Below, piece by piece: positions 52,559 through 61,309 of a stretch of 64,000 nt of DNA (position 1 is its first letter; the number at the start of each line of letters is the position of its first letter). A program made the position numbers and the translations under genes. The notes under the pieces were generated by a model. The model made no database searches, was not told where the DNA came from, and worked only from the letters and a program-made list of their open reading frames with translations. This DNA comes from Kitasatospora cheerisanensis KCTC 2395 (lineage in GTDB: Bacteria; Actinomycetota; Actinomycetes; Streptomycetales; Streptomycetaceae): contig NZ_KK853997.1 of assembly GCF_000696185.1 (NCBI RefSeq), forward strand, positions 264,730 to 328,729, written 5' to 3'.

Positions 52559-52837
52559 GTGAACACCTGGGCAACCTGGACCACGCAGGGCATTCTGTCC
52601 GGCCACGGCGGCGTGAAGACCGTGGAGATCGGCGTCATCACCGGCGATCTGACGGTGCACACCATGTGGATCGAGGGCGAGGCGCGGTTGACGGTGCAGT
52701 ACAGCGGTGCGCTCGACTGGTTCACGGTGGAGGGCAGCCCGGTGCCCGCGGCGGACGAGGCGGCGGCGCGCGAGGTGCACCAGCGGATGGTGGAGGCCGT
52801 GAAGGAGGGCGGCGGCGCGGCGGCGCCGCAGGCCTGA
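52559..52837 (+). CDS. small protein of unknown function
   Basis: 92 aa. WATWTTQGILSGHGGVKTVEIGVITGDLTVHTMWIEGEARLTVQY is a predicted beta-sheet, followed by a helical REVHQRMVEAVKEGG tail. No Cys, no signal, no known family. GTG 52559 with GGGAGC upstream. It is transcribed divergently from the FHA-ABC operon and closed by a 13-bp terminator. Confidence 0.6.
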   Translation: MNTWATWTTQGILSGHGGVKTVEIGVITGDLTVHTMWIEGEARLTVQYSGALDWFTVEGSPVPAADEAAAREVHQRMVEAVKEGGGAAAPQA

Positions 52838-52845
52838 GCTTTCGG

Positions 52846-52884
52846 AACCCGGGCCGCGGCGCAGGCAGGCGCGCGGCCCGGGTT
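52846..52884. terminator. bidirectional terminator
   Basis: The 13-bp arms AACCCGGGCCGCG (52846-52858) and its complement (52872-52884) with a 13-nt loop separate the convergent genes ending at 52837 (+) and 52902 (-). Confidence 0.8.
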
Positions 52885-52901
52885 TCGGCACGCCCGTGCG
52901 C

Positions 52902-53732
52902 CTACGGGCAGCGGTAGTCGAACACGGTCTCGGCGTGGGCCCCGCCGCCGGGCTTCAGCACTTCGAGGCGTGCGGTGGCCGAAACCTCTCCGTGCCCCTG
53001 GAACGTCCAGTGCAGCGCGACCTCGGTGCGCCGCTGCCCGGAGGGGACGCGCTGGGTGATCGGTCCGGAGTCGGTGCCGTCGCTGCGGATCCAGCGGTAG
53101 GTGAGGTCGCCGGCGCCGCCGTCGGTCTCCAGCGTTCCGGTGATCACGGCGGTTCCGTCGCAGCCTGGCCCGGCCGGGTCGCTGCTCGCCGTCACGCCCA
53201 CCACCGCGACCGGGCGACCGTGGCGGTCCCACAGCAGGTAGCCGAGCAGCACCAGCATGATCACCAGCGGCACCAGCAGCCACCGGTCCCACCGCCGCCC
53301 CGGCTTCGGCCGCTCCGGCGTCCCGGGGACGTCCTCGCCCCGCCACACGGCGGCCGCCCGCGGCGGTACCCCGGGCCCGAACCGCCGCAGCCCGTCCGAT
53401 GGCACCGCCGCCGGTCTCACGGTCGCGCCGACGTCCAGCGGCTGCGTCCGCCCGGGATCGATCGGAGCGGTCGCCTCCGCGGCAACCGCTTCGAGCCGGA
53501 CGGTCTCCTCAGCAGACGGCACGGCGAGCCGAACGGTCTGCTCCGCAGCCGCCTGCCCCGCCGCGCGCAGTTGCACCGTCCGCCCGTCGTCGCCGCGGCC
53601 GTCTGCGGGGCGTCCGGCGGGGCGCAGCTGAACGGTGGTGTCGATGGCCGGGGTTGACGGTCCGTCGGGCGCGGTGGCCCGGCGGCGGACCGGGCCGAGG
53701 ACCAGTCCGGTCTCGGGCGGGAGCTCGGTCAT
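52902..53732 (-). CDS. single-pass membrane protein linked to a kinase
   Basis: 276 aa. A disordered N-terminal cytoplasmic part (about 1-145) has three repeats of the type (E/R)(T)VQLR or ETVRLE (TTVQLRPAG, RTVQLRAAG, QTVRLAVPS, ETVRLEAVA), possible phospho-acceptor sites for the adjacent kinase (inference). One helix (WLLVPLVIMLVLLGYLLW, about 149-166) and a beta-sandwich exterior (about 175-276) with two Cys follow. It overlaps the kinase gene by 4 bp (ATGA), so the two are translationally coupled. Confidence 0.75.
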   Translation of the reverse strand: MTELPPETGLVLGPVRRRATAPDGPSTPAIDTTVQLRPAGRPADGRGDDGRTVQLRAAGQAAAEQTVRLAVPSAEETVRLEAVAAEATAPIDPGRTQPLDVGATVRPAAVPSDGLRRFGPGVPPRAAAVWRGEDVPGTPERPKPGRRWDRWLLVPLVIMLVLLGYLLWDRHGRPVAVVGVTASSDPAGPGCDGTAVITGTLETDGGAGDLTYRWIRSDGTDSGPITQRVPSGQRRTEVALHWTFQGHGEVSATARLEVLKPGGGAHAETVFDYRCP

Positions 53733-55414
53733 CCTGCTGCTCCTCTCAGCGGGGGCGGGCAGATCAGGAGGTACGGCCCGGTGGTGGCCGAGCTGCCGGC
53801 GGCGGGGCTGGTGGTGACGGTGACGGTCCCGTGCCGGTGACCGCAGGGGAAGGTGAAGGAGCTCGTCACGGTGGTGGTTCCGGCCGGGACGGGGCCGCCC
53901 GGGGTGGTGCCGATGACCGCGCCGGTGTCGGCGTCGCGCCAGGTGAAGGTCACGGTCGCGGTTCCGGTGCCGGCGGTCCGGACGGTCACCGGGACGTAGG
54001 CGTTGAGGGTGGTGCCGCTGGGCTTGACGCCGATCCTGCCGAGGGTCACCGCGATCGGTGCCGCACTGCTCGGGCTGGACACCGGCGTGGGCACCGGCGT
54101 CGATGTGCCGGGGGCGGAGCCGGCAGGGACGGAGCCGGTGGGGTCGGCCGGCGGGGAGGGTTTCGGCGAGGCGGCCGGCTTGGTCGCGCTGTTCGAGGGC
54201 GTCGGCGACGGCCCGGTCGTGGCGCTCGCCGACGGCACGGGCGAGGAAGCGATCGCGGCGCTCGGGTCGGCGCCGGTCGACGGCTCGGTGGCCGGCCGGA
54301 CGCTGGTGACCGCCCCAGGTGCCGTCACGGCTCCAGGCCCGCCGCCGGGGTCGGCGGCGGCGACAGCGGTGAGCGCCCCGGCGGCCAGCACCAGCGCTCC
54401 GACGGTGGCGACCAGCTGTGCGCGAGCCCGTCGGCCGGGGTGGCGGCCCGGCGGCCCGGCGGGCAGGACGGTGGTGGCGTACGTGGTGCCGCCGAGGGCC
54501 GGTTCGCCGGCCGAGGGGAGCAGCAGCGGCAGCAGGGCGACCAGGGCGGCCAGCCGTCGCCGTCCCTTCTCCTCCCAGTCGGCGCCGTAGGCCGCGCCGG
54601 CGGCCGCCTCCAGTTGTCCGATCAGGGCCTCGGCGCCGACGGGCCGCTGATCGGGGAGCTTGGCGAGGCCGGCCCGGATCAGCGGGCGGAGTGCTTCGGG
54701 CGCCTGGGTGGCGGGGATCTCGGCCTCGGTGTGCTGGACGGCGAGTTCCATCAGCGTGGTGCCGGCGTAGGGTTTGGCGCCGGTGAGGCACTCGAAGAAG
54801 GTGGCGGTGGCGGCGTACACGTCGGTGGCCGGGGAGGCGGGCTTGCCGGCCCACTGCTCGGGTGCCATGTAGGCGGGCGTCCCGGCGACGGCGCCGGTGG
54901 TTCCGGTGCGGACGGCGATGCCGAAGTCGACGAGTTTCGAGGTGCCGTCGCGGGTGACCAGCACGTTTCCGGGCTTGTAGTCGCGGTGGACGACGCCGGC
55001 CCGGTGGGCGGCGGCGAGTCCGAGCAGCGAGCCCTTGAGGACGAGCAGGGCGGCTTCGGGGCCGGTGCCGCCTTCAGCCTTCAGCAGTTCGCGCAGCGAG
55101 ATGCCGTCGACGAGTTCCATCACGATGGCCGCGCCGTGCGGGCTCTCCACGTACTCGTGGAGGCGGGTGACGTGCGGGCTGTCGAGGGCGGCGAGCAGTT
55201 CGGCCTCGACCCGGAACGCGGCCTGGTCGGGGTGGTTGCCGAGCAGGTACTTGATGGCGACCGGGGTGCCGGTGGGCCGGTGGTGGGCGAGCACGACCCG
55301 TCCGGACGCGCCCACGCCGAGTTCGCGCCGGTGGGCGTAATCGGGGAGTTCCCAGTGGGCGTTCCGCGCCGGCCGGTCCGCCGGTCTGCTGCCCGGGTGC
55401 TGCTCGTTCGTCAC
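53729..55414 (-). CDS. membrane Ser/Thr protein kinase
   Basis: About 561 aa. Kinase domain (about 20-290): GVGASGRVVLA, VAIKYLLG, HRDYKPGNVL (the usual Val/Leu before Lys is Tyr), VDFGIAV, APEQWAGKPASPATDVYA. A membrane helix follows (about 345-365: LVATVGALVLAAGALTAVAA), then a Ser/Thr/Pro linker and a C-terminal Ig-like sensor domain (about 450-561) with a CGHRHGT strand and a terminal Cys. GTG 55414 is preferred (MTNEQHPGSRP), with GTG 55423 possible. Co-transcribed with the membrane protein that follows. Confidence 0.9.
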   Translation of the reverse strand: MTNEQHPGSRPADRPARNAHWELPDYAHRRELGVGASGRVVLAHHRPTGTPVAIKYLLGNHPDQAAFRVEAELLAALDSPHVTRLHEYVESPHGAAIVMELVDGISLRELLKAEGGTGPEAALLVLKGSLLGLAAAHRAGVVHRDYKPGNVLVTRDGTSKLVDFGIAVRTGTTGAVAGTPAYMAPEQWAGKPASPATDVYAATATFFECLTGAKPYAGTTLMELAVQHTEAEIPATQAPEALRPLIRAGLAKLPDQRPVGAEALIGQLEAAAGAAYGADWEEKGRRRLAALVALLPLLLPSAGEPALGGTTYATTVLPAGPPGRHPGRRARAQLVATVGALVLAAGALTAVAAADPGGGPGAVTAPGAVTSVRPATEPSTGADPSAAIASSPVPSASATTGPSPTPSNSATKPAASPKPSPPADPTGSVPAGSAPGTSTPVPTPVSSPSSAAPIAVTLGRIGVKPSGTTLNAYVPVTVRTAGTGTATVTFTWRDADTGAVIGTTPGGPVPAGTTTVTSSFTFPCGHRHGTVTVTTSPAAGSSATTGPYLLICPPPLRGAAG

Positions 55415-55634
55415 CGCGTCCACCCCCGGGTTCCCGCGCGCTGCGGCGCGGCCCGTCCGTCCTCTGCGGTCCGCGCGGGTGCGCGGCCACCGGGAGTGAC
55501 GCACGTCCGGCCCGGTGGGTTCCGGGCCGGACGCGGTGGTGGGTCACGATTCGGCTGTTTCGCACACTGATCTGTTCTACGTACCGGTAGCTGCTCCCTG
55601 CGACGGTCGACGCCCGGCCACCGGTGGCGGCCGG

Positions 55635-55925
55635 TTACGGTGTGTCGCGGCGGCGGGCGGCTTCGACGGCCTCGGCGGCGGTCGAGCCGCGGTGGATCAG
55701 CTGCTGGCCGAGGGCGGCCAGGGCCCGTCCGACGGCGAGTTCGTCGCCGATGGCCGGGTCGGCGGGGTCCTGGGCGCTGCGGTGGGCTTCGGCGTCGACC
55801 TCGATCAGGTTGACTCCGGTGTCGAGGACGGCGTGCGCCTCGGTGAGGTCGCCGACCTCGACCAGCCGCAGGCGCACGTTCCATTCGCTGACGTGCGGTT
55901 CGGGGACCACGGCGCGGGCGCTCAC
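55635..55925 (-). CDS. dsRBD-fold protein (DUF1876)
   Basis: 96 aa. VSEWNVRLRLVEVGDLTEAHAVLDTGVNLIEVDAEAHRSAQDPADPAIGDELAVGRALAALGQQLIH is the DUF1876 domain: a three-stranded sheet, the linker DPAIGDELA, then a helix. The family is common in streptomycetes and its function is unknown. GTG 55925 overlaps the TGA of the preceding small gene (GTGA). Confidence 0.82.
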   Translation of the reverse strand: MSARAVVPEPHVSEWNVRLRLVEVGDLTEAHAVLDTGVNLIEVDAEAHRSAQDPADPAIGDELAVGRALAALGQQLIHRGSTAAEAVEAARRRDTP

Positions 55926-56095
55926 CGCTGTTCCTCCTGCTGGAGCGGTTCGGCGACCCGGTCGCCCTCCGCCTGCGACTCCTCCCAGGCGTGCATGGTC
56001 TGGTAGGAGGTGATGCCTTCCTCGGGGTCGGCGGCCCGGACGTCGTCCTCGTCGCGCCGTGCCTTGTCGTCGAGCCTGCCGTTCATCTCGGACAT
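55922..56095 (-). CDS. small acidic protein
   Basis: 57 aa, very rich in Asp/Glu/Arg and hydrophilic throughout (ARRDEDDVRAADPEEGITSYQTMHAWEESQAEGDRV). GAGGAG lies 6 bp before ATG 56095, and it is coupled to the DUF1876 gene by a 4-bp overlap, so it is probably real. No known family. Confidence 0.65.
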   Translation of the reverse strand: MSEMNGRLDDKARRDEDDVRAADPEEGITSYQTMHAWEESQAEGDRVAEPLQQEEQR

Positions 56096-56154
56096 CCTGG
56101 GCTCCTCGCTGTCGAACCCCCGCTGCTCCTTCCAGCGTGCTCCCGCGCGCGGCC

Positions 56155-56658
56155 TCAGTCGAGTTCGGCCAGCAGTGCGGGGTTGACGACGGCGAGGACG
56201 GTCCGCAGGTCGGACTCGGCGACGGCCGGCCACAGCACGGCCCGGGCGTCCCGGTAGCGCTCGGCGAGCCGGGCGCGGTCCGCCTCGGGCAGCTGGGCGG
56301 CGCGGTCGGCGCGGGAGTTGTGGGCGTTGTCGGCGATCTTGACGAGGGTGGCGGCCTGGTCGCCGACGATGTCGAGCAGCATCGTCCGGTAGTCCGTCCC
56401 GGGCTCCCGGGTGACGCGGCGGACGGTGGCGACCACGGCGGCGGGAACTCCGGCGGCGAGGAGTTCGTCGGGGCCGGTGGGGGTGTCCTCCAGCACGTCG
56501 TGCAGCAGGGCTGCCATCTGCAGACCGGTGCCGAACGCGGCGACGCCCGCCGCCACGGCGCGGACGTGCTCGATGTAGGGGACGCCGATGCGGTCGTGCT
56601 GTCCGGCGTGGGCGCGGGCGGCGAGGGCGTCCACTTCGGCGAGAATCGGCGACGGCAC
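56155..56658 (-). CDS. HD-domain phosphohydrolase, SpoT/Mesh1-like
   Basis: About 167 aa, one complete HD domain. The pattern ARAHAGQHDRIGVPYIEHVRAVAAG, LHDVLEDTP (His-Asp metal site, then Glu-Asp) and LVKIADNAHNSRAD matches the ppGpp hydrolase domain of SpoT and small Mesh1-type hydrolases. There is no synthetase domain. GTG 56658 is chosen (MPSPILAEVDAL) with GAGGGGG upstream. It is divergent from the uridine-kinase-like gene. Confidence 0.83.
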   Translation of the reverse strand: MPSPILAEVDALAARAHAGQHDRIGVPYIEHVRAVAAGVAAFGTGLQMAALLHDVLEDTPTGPDELLAAGVPAAVVATVRRVTREPGTDYRTMLLDIVGDQAATLVKIADNAHNSRADRAAQLPEADRARLAERYRDARAVLWPAVAESDLRTVLAVVNPALLAELD

Positions 56659-56737
56659 GACGGGGGTCCCCCTCGGATGAGCGACGATCAGGTGTCGGAA
56701 AATATAGTCCGGTTGACGGAGAGGGAGTGATCGTCCG

Positions 56738-57373
56738 GTGCGGGTGACCCCGATCTCCCCGGAGCGCCTGGTCGGCCTGCTCGCGGAGCGGATCCACCGG
56801 CTGCCCGGCGACCCGAACCGCCGTCTGCGGGTGGCGGTCGACGGCGCGGCCGCCGCCCGGCCGGGCGAGCTCGCGGATGCGCTGGTGGAGCCGCTGCGGC
56901 TGCTCGGCCGGCCGGTCCAGCGGGTGTCGGCGGGCGACTTCCTGCGCCCCGCCTCGGTCCGCTTCGAGTACGGCAAGCAGGACCCGGACGCCTTCCACGA
57001 CCTGTGGCTGGACCAGGGCGCGCTGCTCCGCGAGGTCCTCGATCCGCTGGAGCCGGGCGCGGACGGCCGGATCCTGCCGACCTTCTGGGATCCGGCCACC
57101 GACCGCGCCACCCGGGCCCGCTACCTGGAGCTGCCGCCGCGCGGCGTGCTGCTGCTGGACGGCCCGTTCCTGCTCGGCCGCTGGCTGCCCTTCGAACTCA
57201 CCGTGCACCTCACCCAGTCCCCGGCCGCACTGGCCCGCCGCACGCCCGCCGAGGACCACTGGACGCTGCCCGCCCACGAGCGCTACCGCTCCGAGACCGA
57301 CCCGGCCGCGCTGGCCGACCTGACCGTCCGGGTGGACGACCCGCGCCACCCGGCGCTGGTCGAACAGGACTGA
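56738..57373 (+). CDS. uridine kinase-like protein with degenerate P-loop
   Basis: 211 aa. Fits the actinomycete 'uridine kinase' family by RVAVDGAAAARPGELADAL, RVSAGDFLRPASVRFEYG, DGPFLLGRWLPFELTVHL and DHWTLPAHERY. The Walker A GxxGxGK[ST] is replaced by GAAAARPGE, so the phosphate-binding Lys is missing, and kinase activity is doubtful. GTG 56738 follows GAGAGGGAG. Its TGA stop starts a perfect TGACG-N3-CGTCA palindrome. Confidence 0.78.
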   Translation: MRVTPISPERLVGLLAERIHRLPGDPNRRLRVAVDGAAAARPGELADALVEPLRLLGRPVQRVSAGDFLRPASVRFEYGKQDPDAFHDLWLDQGALLREVLDPLEPGADGRILPTFWDPATDRATRARYLELPPRGVLLLDGPFLLGRWLPFELTVHLTQSPAALARRTPAEDHWTLPAHERYRSETDPAALADLTVRVDDPRHPALVEQD

Positions 57374-57397
57374 CGCGCCGTCAATGCCCGCCCGCCG

Positions 57398-58189
57398 TCA
57401 GCCGGTCGGCCCCGGGCCGCGCTGGCAGCGCGGGCACCAGTACGCGGCGCGGTCCTGCGCGTGGGTGCCGGTGCGGATCGGCGTCCCGCAGCGCACGCAG
57501 TTCCGGCGGGCGCGGCCGTACACCCAGTGCTGGCAGCCGGGCCGGGTGTCGCCGGTGGTGATGTGGCCGGGCCGCAGCTTGTTGGCGTCCAGCAGCTGGT
57601 GCGCCCGGTGCAGCAGCCGGTCCAGGTCGGGCAGTTCGGCGACCGGCAGCCAGGGCGTCACCCCGGCCAGGAAGCTCAGCTCGTTCGCGTACACGTTGCC
57701 GATGCCGGCCAGGTTCCGCTGGTCCAGCAGGGCAGCGCCGACCGGGCGCTGCGGGGCGGCGAGCAGGCGGCGGCGGACCTCGGCGACGTCCCAGTCCGGG
57801 CCGAGCAGGTCGGGGCCGAGGTGGCCGACCACCCGGTCCTCCTCGGCGGTGCGCAGCAACTGCACCACGGGCAGCCGGTAGCCGACCGCGGTGCCCTGCT
57901 CGGTGCCGAGGATCGCCCGGATCTGGAACGCGGGCCCGCTGCGCCAGCGCTCGCCGGGCCGGAACACCTGCCAGCGGCCGTCCATCCGCAGGTGGGTGTG
58001 GAGCGTCACGCCGCCCTCGAACCTGGTCAGCAGGTGTTTGCCGCGCGGCACCGTCTCCAGCACCCGGCGGCCGGTGAGGTCGGCCGTGGCGTGGGCGGGA
58101 ACGCGCAGGTCGGCCACCGTCAACACGCCGCCGGCAAGCGCGTGGTTGAGCTGGTTGGCGACGCGGTAGATGCTGTCTCCTTCGGGCAC
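57398..58189 (-). CDS. Nei/Fpg family DNA glycosylase
   Basis: About 263 aa. Base-excision repair: after GTG 58189 the protein begins (M)PEGDSIYR, where Pro2 and Glu3 are the catalytic residues. The H2TH region (NLAGIGNVYANELSFLAGVTP) and the C-terminal zinc finger CVRCGTPI...YWCPRCQ are intact. Similar to actinobacterial endonuclease VIII (Nei2 type), removing oxidised pyrimidines. The frame is open upstream, but the catalytic N-terminus fixes the start. Confidence 0.92.
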   Translation of the reverse strand: MPEGDSIYRVANQLNHALAGGVLTVADLRVPAHATADLTGRRVLETVPRGKHLLTRFEGGVTLHTHLRMDGRWQVFRPGERWRSGPAFQIRAILGTEQGTAVGYRLPVVQLLRTAEEDRVVGHLGPDLLGPDWDVAEVRRRLLAAPQRPVGAALLDQRNLAGIGNVYANELSFLAGVTPWLPVAELPDLDRLLHRAHQLLDANKLRPGHITTGDTRPGCQHWVYGRARRNCVRCGTPIRTGTHAQDRAAYWCPRCQRGPGPTG

Positions 58190-58299
58190 TCCCCCATCAT
58201 GCCGCGCGCCGCCGACACCGCGCCGCGGCCCCGCCCGGGCGTCTCTGCTGACAGGCAATTCCCTGGTCGGCCGGGGTTCCGCTGTTCTAGGTTGGCGCA

Positions 58300-59061
58300 A
58301 TGACGATCACTCACGAGGTGGCCGGCGACGGCCCCGCGGTACTCCTGCTGCACTCCTCTGTCTGCGACCGGCGGATGTGGGACGGCCAGTGGGACGCGCT
58401 GCGCGAGGCCGGATACCGAGTCGTGCGGTGCGACTTCCGCGGTTTCGGGGAGACCCCCTGCGCGGACGCGCCGTACAGCAATCTGACGGACCTGGAAGAG
58501 CTCCTCGACGAACTCGGCATCGACCGGGTCTCCCTCGTCGGCTCCTCCTTCGGCGGCAACATGGCCACGCAGTTCGCGGCGCTGCACCCCGAGCGGGTCC
58601 ACTCGCTGACGCTGCTCTGCCCCGGCAGCTCCCTCCACGAGCCGAGCGCCGACCTGGTGGCCTGGGGCGAGCGCGAGGAGGAGCTGATCGAGTCCGGCCG
58701 GCTCGACGAGGCGGTCGAGCTGAACGTCGACACCTGGCTCGGGCCGGACGCGGACGAGGCCGCCCGGGCCAAGGTGCGCCTGATGCAGCGCAACGCGTTC
58801 GAGCTGCAACTCGCCCCCGAGGAGGAGGTCCAGCCGACGACGATCGAGGTGGACGTGCGCAACGCCGTAGCCCCGGCACTGGTGTTCGGCGGCCGCCACG
58901 ACGTGGACGACTTCCGCCGGATCGCCGCCGACGTGGCAGCCCTGCTGCCCAACGCCGAGCACCGCGAACTCCCCTGGGCCGGCCACCTGCCCGCGCTGGA
59001 GCGCCCCGCCGAGGTCTCCGAGCTGCTGATCGCCCACCTCGCCGAGGTGTGGAAGGCCTGA
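58300..59061 (+). CDS. alpha/beta hydrolase
   Basis: 253 aa. HSSVCDRRMW oxyanion region, nucleophile Ser in LVGSSFGGNMA, Asp in FGGRHDVDDF and His in PWAGHLPALERP form a complete triad. Resembles 3-oxoadipate enol-lactonase-like hydrolases; the substrate is unknown. TAGGTT at 58288-58293 lies 6 nt before ATG 58300, so the mRNA is probably leaderless. The TGA stop begins a perfect TGACG palindrome. Confidence 0.9.
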   Translation: MTITHEVAGDGPAVLLLHSSVCDRRMWDGQWDALREAGYRVVRCDFRGFGETPCADAPYSNLTDLEELLDELGIDRVSLVGSSFGGNMATQFAALHPERVHSLTLLCPGSSLHEPSADLVAWGEREEELIESGRLDEAVELNVDTWLGPDADEAARAKVRLMQRNAFELQLAPEEEVQPTTIEVDVRNAVAPALVFGGRHDVDDFRRIAADVAALLPNAEHRELPWAGHLPALERPAEVSELLIAHLAEVWKA

Positions 59062-59361
59062 CGGAACGTCAGCCAGGCTCCTCCTTCCGTCCCTCCCCCG
59101 GGTGAACATCCGCTGGCTGTTCGGACCTGAAGGCCCGCCGAGCACCGCCCGGGGGAGGTGGCCATCACGCACTTCCGCACCGAAACCGGCCAGTCGCCGC
59201 AGCGCAGAACCGGTTCTTCTCTCGACGGGCTCCCGGTCGGGCCGGGTCGAACAGGGGTTGCACGGGGTTCGAAAAACTGGATGCACCCGTCCGACCGGGC
59301 TGCTTTGATTCCGCGTGATCAACCTCTCCGAGAGGACGCACCACACACTTTGGACGGCACG
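59062..59361 (+). other. leader of the GNAT gene
   Basis: 300 bp without a gene. The frame is open from 59158 but its start region lacks a ribosome site and has atypical codons. Nothing else recognised apart from the palindrome at 59059-59071. Confidence 0.4.
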
Positions 59362-60258
59362 ATGCGCAACTCCCTGCACGACACCGGCTCCAGCTCCACC
59401 ACGGCGGCGGAGGGCGCAGGGCCGTCGACCGTCCTCGCTCGGCTCGAGGAGTTCTACGACGCGGTTCCCCGGTTCTCCGCGACCGCCGAGGATTACGGCC
59501 CGCTCACCCTGTTCGTGCGCACCGGCCCGGGCTGGCACTACTACGGACGCCCGACCCTCGGCGGCGACGGGCAGTTCACCGCCGCCGACGTGGACCGCGT
59601 CCGGGCCCGCCAGCGCAAGCTGGGCGCCCCGGAGACCTTCGAGTGGGTGCACGAGACCACGCCGGGTCTGCGCGCCGCGATCGAGGCCTCCGGCCTGGAG
59701 GTGCACGAGCACCCGCTGCTGGTCCTGGAGCTCGACGGCCCGTCAGCTGCCGCCCCGGCGGCGGAGGACGGCCCGGAGGTCCGGGTGCTGACGACCGACG
59801 ACCCGCTGCTGCCGAGCGCCGTCGCCGTTCCGCACCTCGCCTTCGCCGAGCCCGGCACCCTCGTCGGCGCGGCCGGCCCGGAGCAACTGGCCGACGCCAC
59901 CCGGACGGCGATAGCCGACGGCCAGGTCACCCGGATGATCGGCCGGATGGAGGCGGGCCGCACGGTCGTCGCCGCGACGGTCGGCCCCGACGGCCTGGCC
60001 AGTGCCTCCGGCTGCCACCAGCCGGTGGGCGGGGTCAGCGAGATCGTCGCGGTGGCGACGCTCCCGTCCCTGCGGCGGCAGGGCCTGGCGCGCCGGGTCA
60101 CCGCGCACCTGGTCGAGCACGCCCGGGCCACCGGCATACGCACCGTCTTCCTGTCCGCCAGCGACGACGCCGTGGCGCGGATCTACGAGAGCATCGGCTT
60201 CCGCCGCGCCGCCACCGCCCTGATCGCCGAACCCGCCACGGAGGCCGCCACGTCCTGA
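59362..60258 (+). CDS. GNAT acetyltransferase
   Basis: About 298 aa. The N-terminal 120 residues (LARLEEFYDAVPRFSATAEDYGPLTLFVRTG) form a separate domain seen in streptomycete GNATs. The C-terminal half holds the acetyl-CoA motif VATLPSLRRQGLARRVTAHLVEHA, and VFLSASDDAVARIYESIGFRR ends the fold. Substrate unknown. ATG 59362 is the first start consistent with the fold. The stop starts a near-perfect TGACG palindrome. Confidence 0.82.
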   Translation: MRNSLHDTGSSSTTAAEGAGPSTVLARLEEFYDAVPRFSATAEDYGPLTLFVRTGPGWHYYGRPTLGGDGQFTAADVDRVRARQRKLGAPETFEWVHETTPGLRAAIEASGLEVHEHPLLVLELDGPSAAAPAAEDGPEVRVLTTDDPLLPSAVAVPHLAFAEPGTLVGAAGPEQLADATRTAIADGQVTRMIGRMEAGRTVVAATVGPDGLASASGCHQPVGGVSEIVAVATLPSLRRQGLARRVTAHLVEHARATGIRTVFLSASDDAVARIYESIGFRRAATALIAEPATEAATS

Positions 60259-60377
60259 CACGACGTCAACACCGCACCGCATCGGCACCGCACCGCACAT
60301 CGCTTCGTCGCCGCACTGCGTTCCGCACCACCCGACCGGCTCCCACCCGCTCGGGCCCGGGTCGGTCGCTAGCGGCA

Positions 60378-61277
60378 TCAGTCGGCCGGGTCCGGCAACG
60401 CCTGGTCGTCGCTGAGCAGTTCGGCCAGCAGGTCGCCCTGTTCGGCGAACCGGTCGAGCACCTGCTCGGGGCTGAAGGTCAGCTCGGCCGGGTCGGTGCA
60501 CTGCTCGACCTCGCTCCAGCTCACCGGGGCCGACACCCCGGGGACGCTGGTGGCGCGCAGCGTGTAGGGCGCGGCGGTGGTCTTCGCCGTCGCGTTCTGC
60601 GACCAGTCGACGAACACCTTTCCCCGGCGCAGCGCCTTGGTCATCCGGGACACCACCAGGGCGGGGTACTCGCGGGCGAGGCGTTCGGCGAGGGCGCGGG
60701 CGTAGTCGCTGACCTCCCGGGCGGGGGTGGGGCGCAGTGCGGCGTACAGGTGCAGTCCCTTGCTGCCGGAGGTCTTGGGCCGGCAGACGAGTCCGTCGGC
60801 GGCGAGGGCTTCGCGGATCAGCAGGGCGACCAGGCAGCAGTGGGTGAGGTCGGCGCCCGGTCCGGGGTCGAGGTCGACGACGAGGCGGTCGTGGGCGTCC
60901 GGTCCGCTCTCGGCGGTCCACTGCGGGACGTGCAGTTCCAGGGCGTAGCCGTTGGCGACGGTCATCAGCGTGGGCAGGTCGTCCACGGCGACGCGCTGCT
61001 TGGGGCCTTCGTGGCTGGGCGCGGTCACGGTGCGGACCCAGTCGGGCAGGCCGGGCGGCGGGTTCTTGGCGAAGAACCCTTCCTCGCCGATGCCGGCCGG
61101 GAAGCGCAGGAAGCTGGCGGCGCGGCCGCGCAGGTGCGGCAGCATCGCGGGGGCGATCTGCGCGTAGTAGTAGAGGGCCTCGCCCTTGGTCCACCCGGTG
61201 GCGGGCCACAGGACCTTGTCGAGATGGGAGAGGACCAGGCGGCGGCCCTCGACTTCCGTGACCTGTCGCTCGGGCAT
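60378..61277 (-). CDS. LigD-like DNA polymerase/primase (NHEJ)
   Basis: 299 aa, the stand-alone polymerase domain of LigD. VLSHLDKVLWPATGWTKGEALYYYAQIAP and ANGYALELHVPQW are typical, VVDLDPGPG carries the catalytic Asp pair, and KTSGSKGLHLYAAL binds the template/NTP. It fills gaps at double-strand breaks during non-homologous end joining. It is divergent from ku with 32 bp between starts. No ligase or nuclease domain is attached. Confidence 0.93.
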   Translation of the reverse strand: MPERQVTEVEGRRLVLSHLDKVLWPATGWTKGEALYYYAQIAPAMLPHLRGRAASFLRFPAGIGEEGFFAKNPPPGLPDWVRTVTAPSHEGPKQRVAVDDLPTLMTVANGYALELHVPQWTAESGPDAHDRLVVDLDPGPGADLTHCCLVALLIREALAADGLVCRPKTSGSKGLHLYAALRPTPAREVSDYARALAERLAREYPALVVSRMTKALRRGKVFVDWSQNATAKTTAAPYTLRATSVPGVSAPVSWSEVEQCTDPAELTFSPEQVLDRFAEQGDLLAELLSDDQALPDPAD

Positions 61278-61309
61278 ACCGTGGGAAATCCCCGCGAAAG
61301 GGCCATGCC

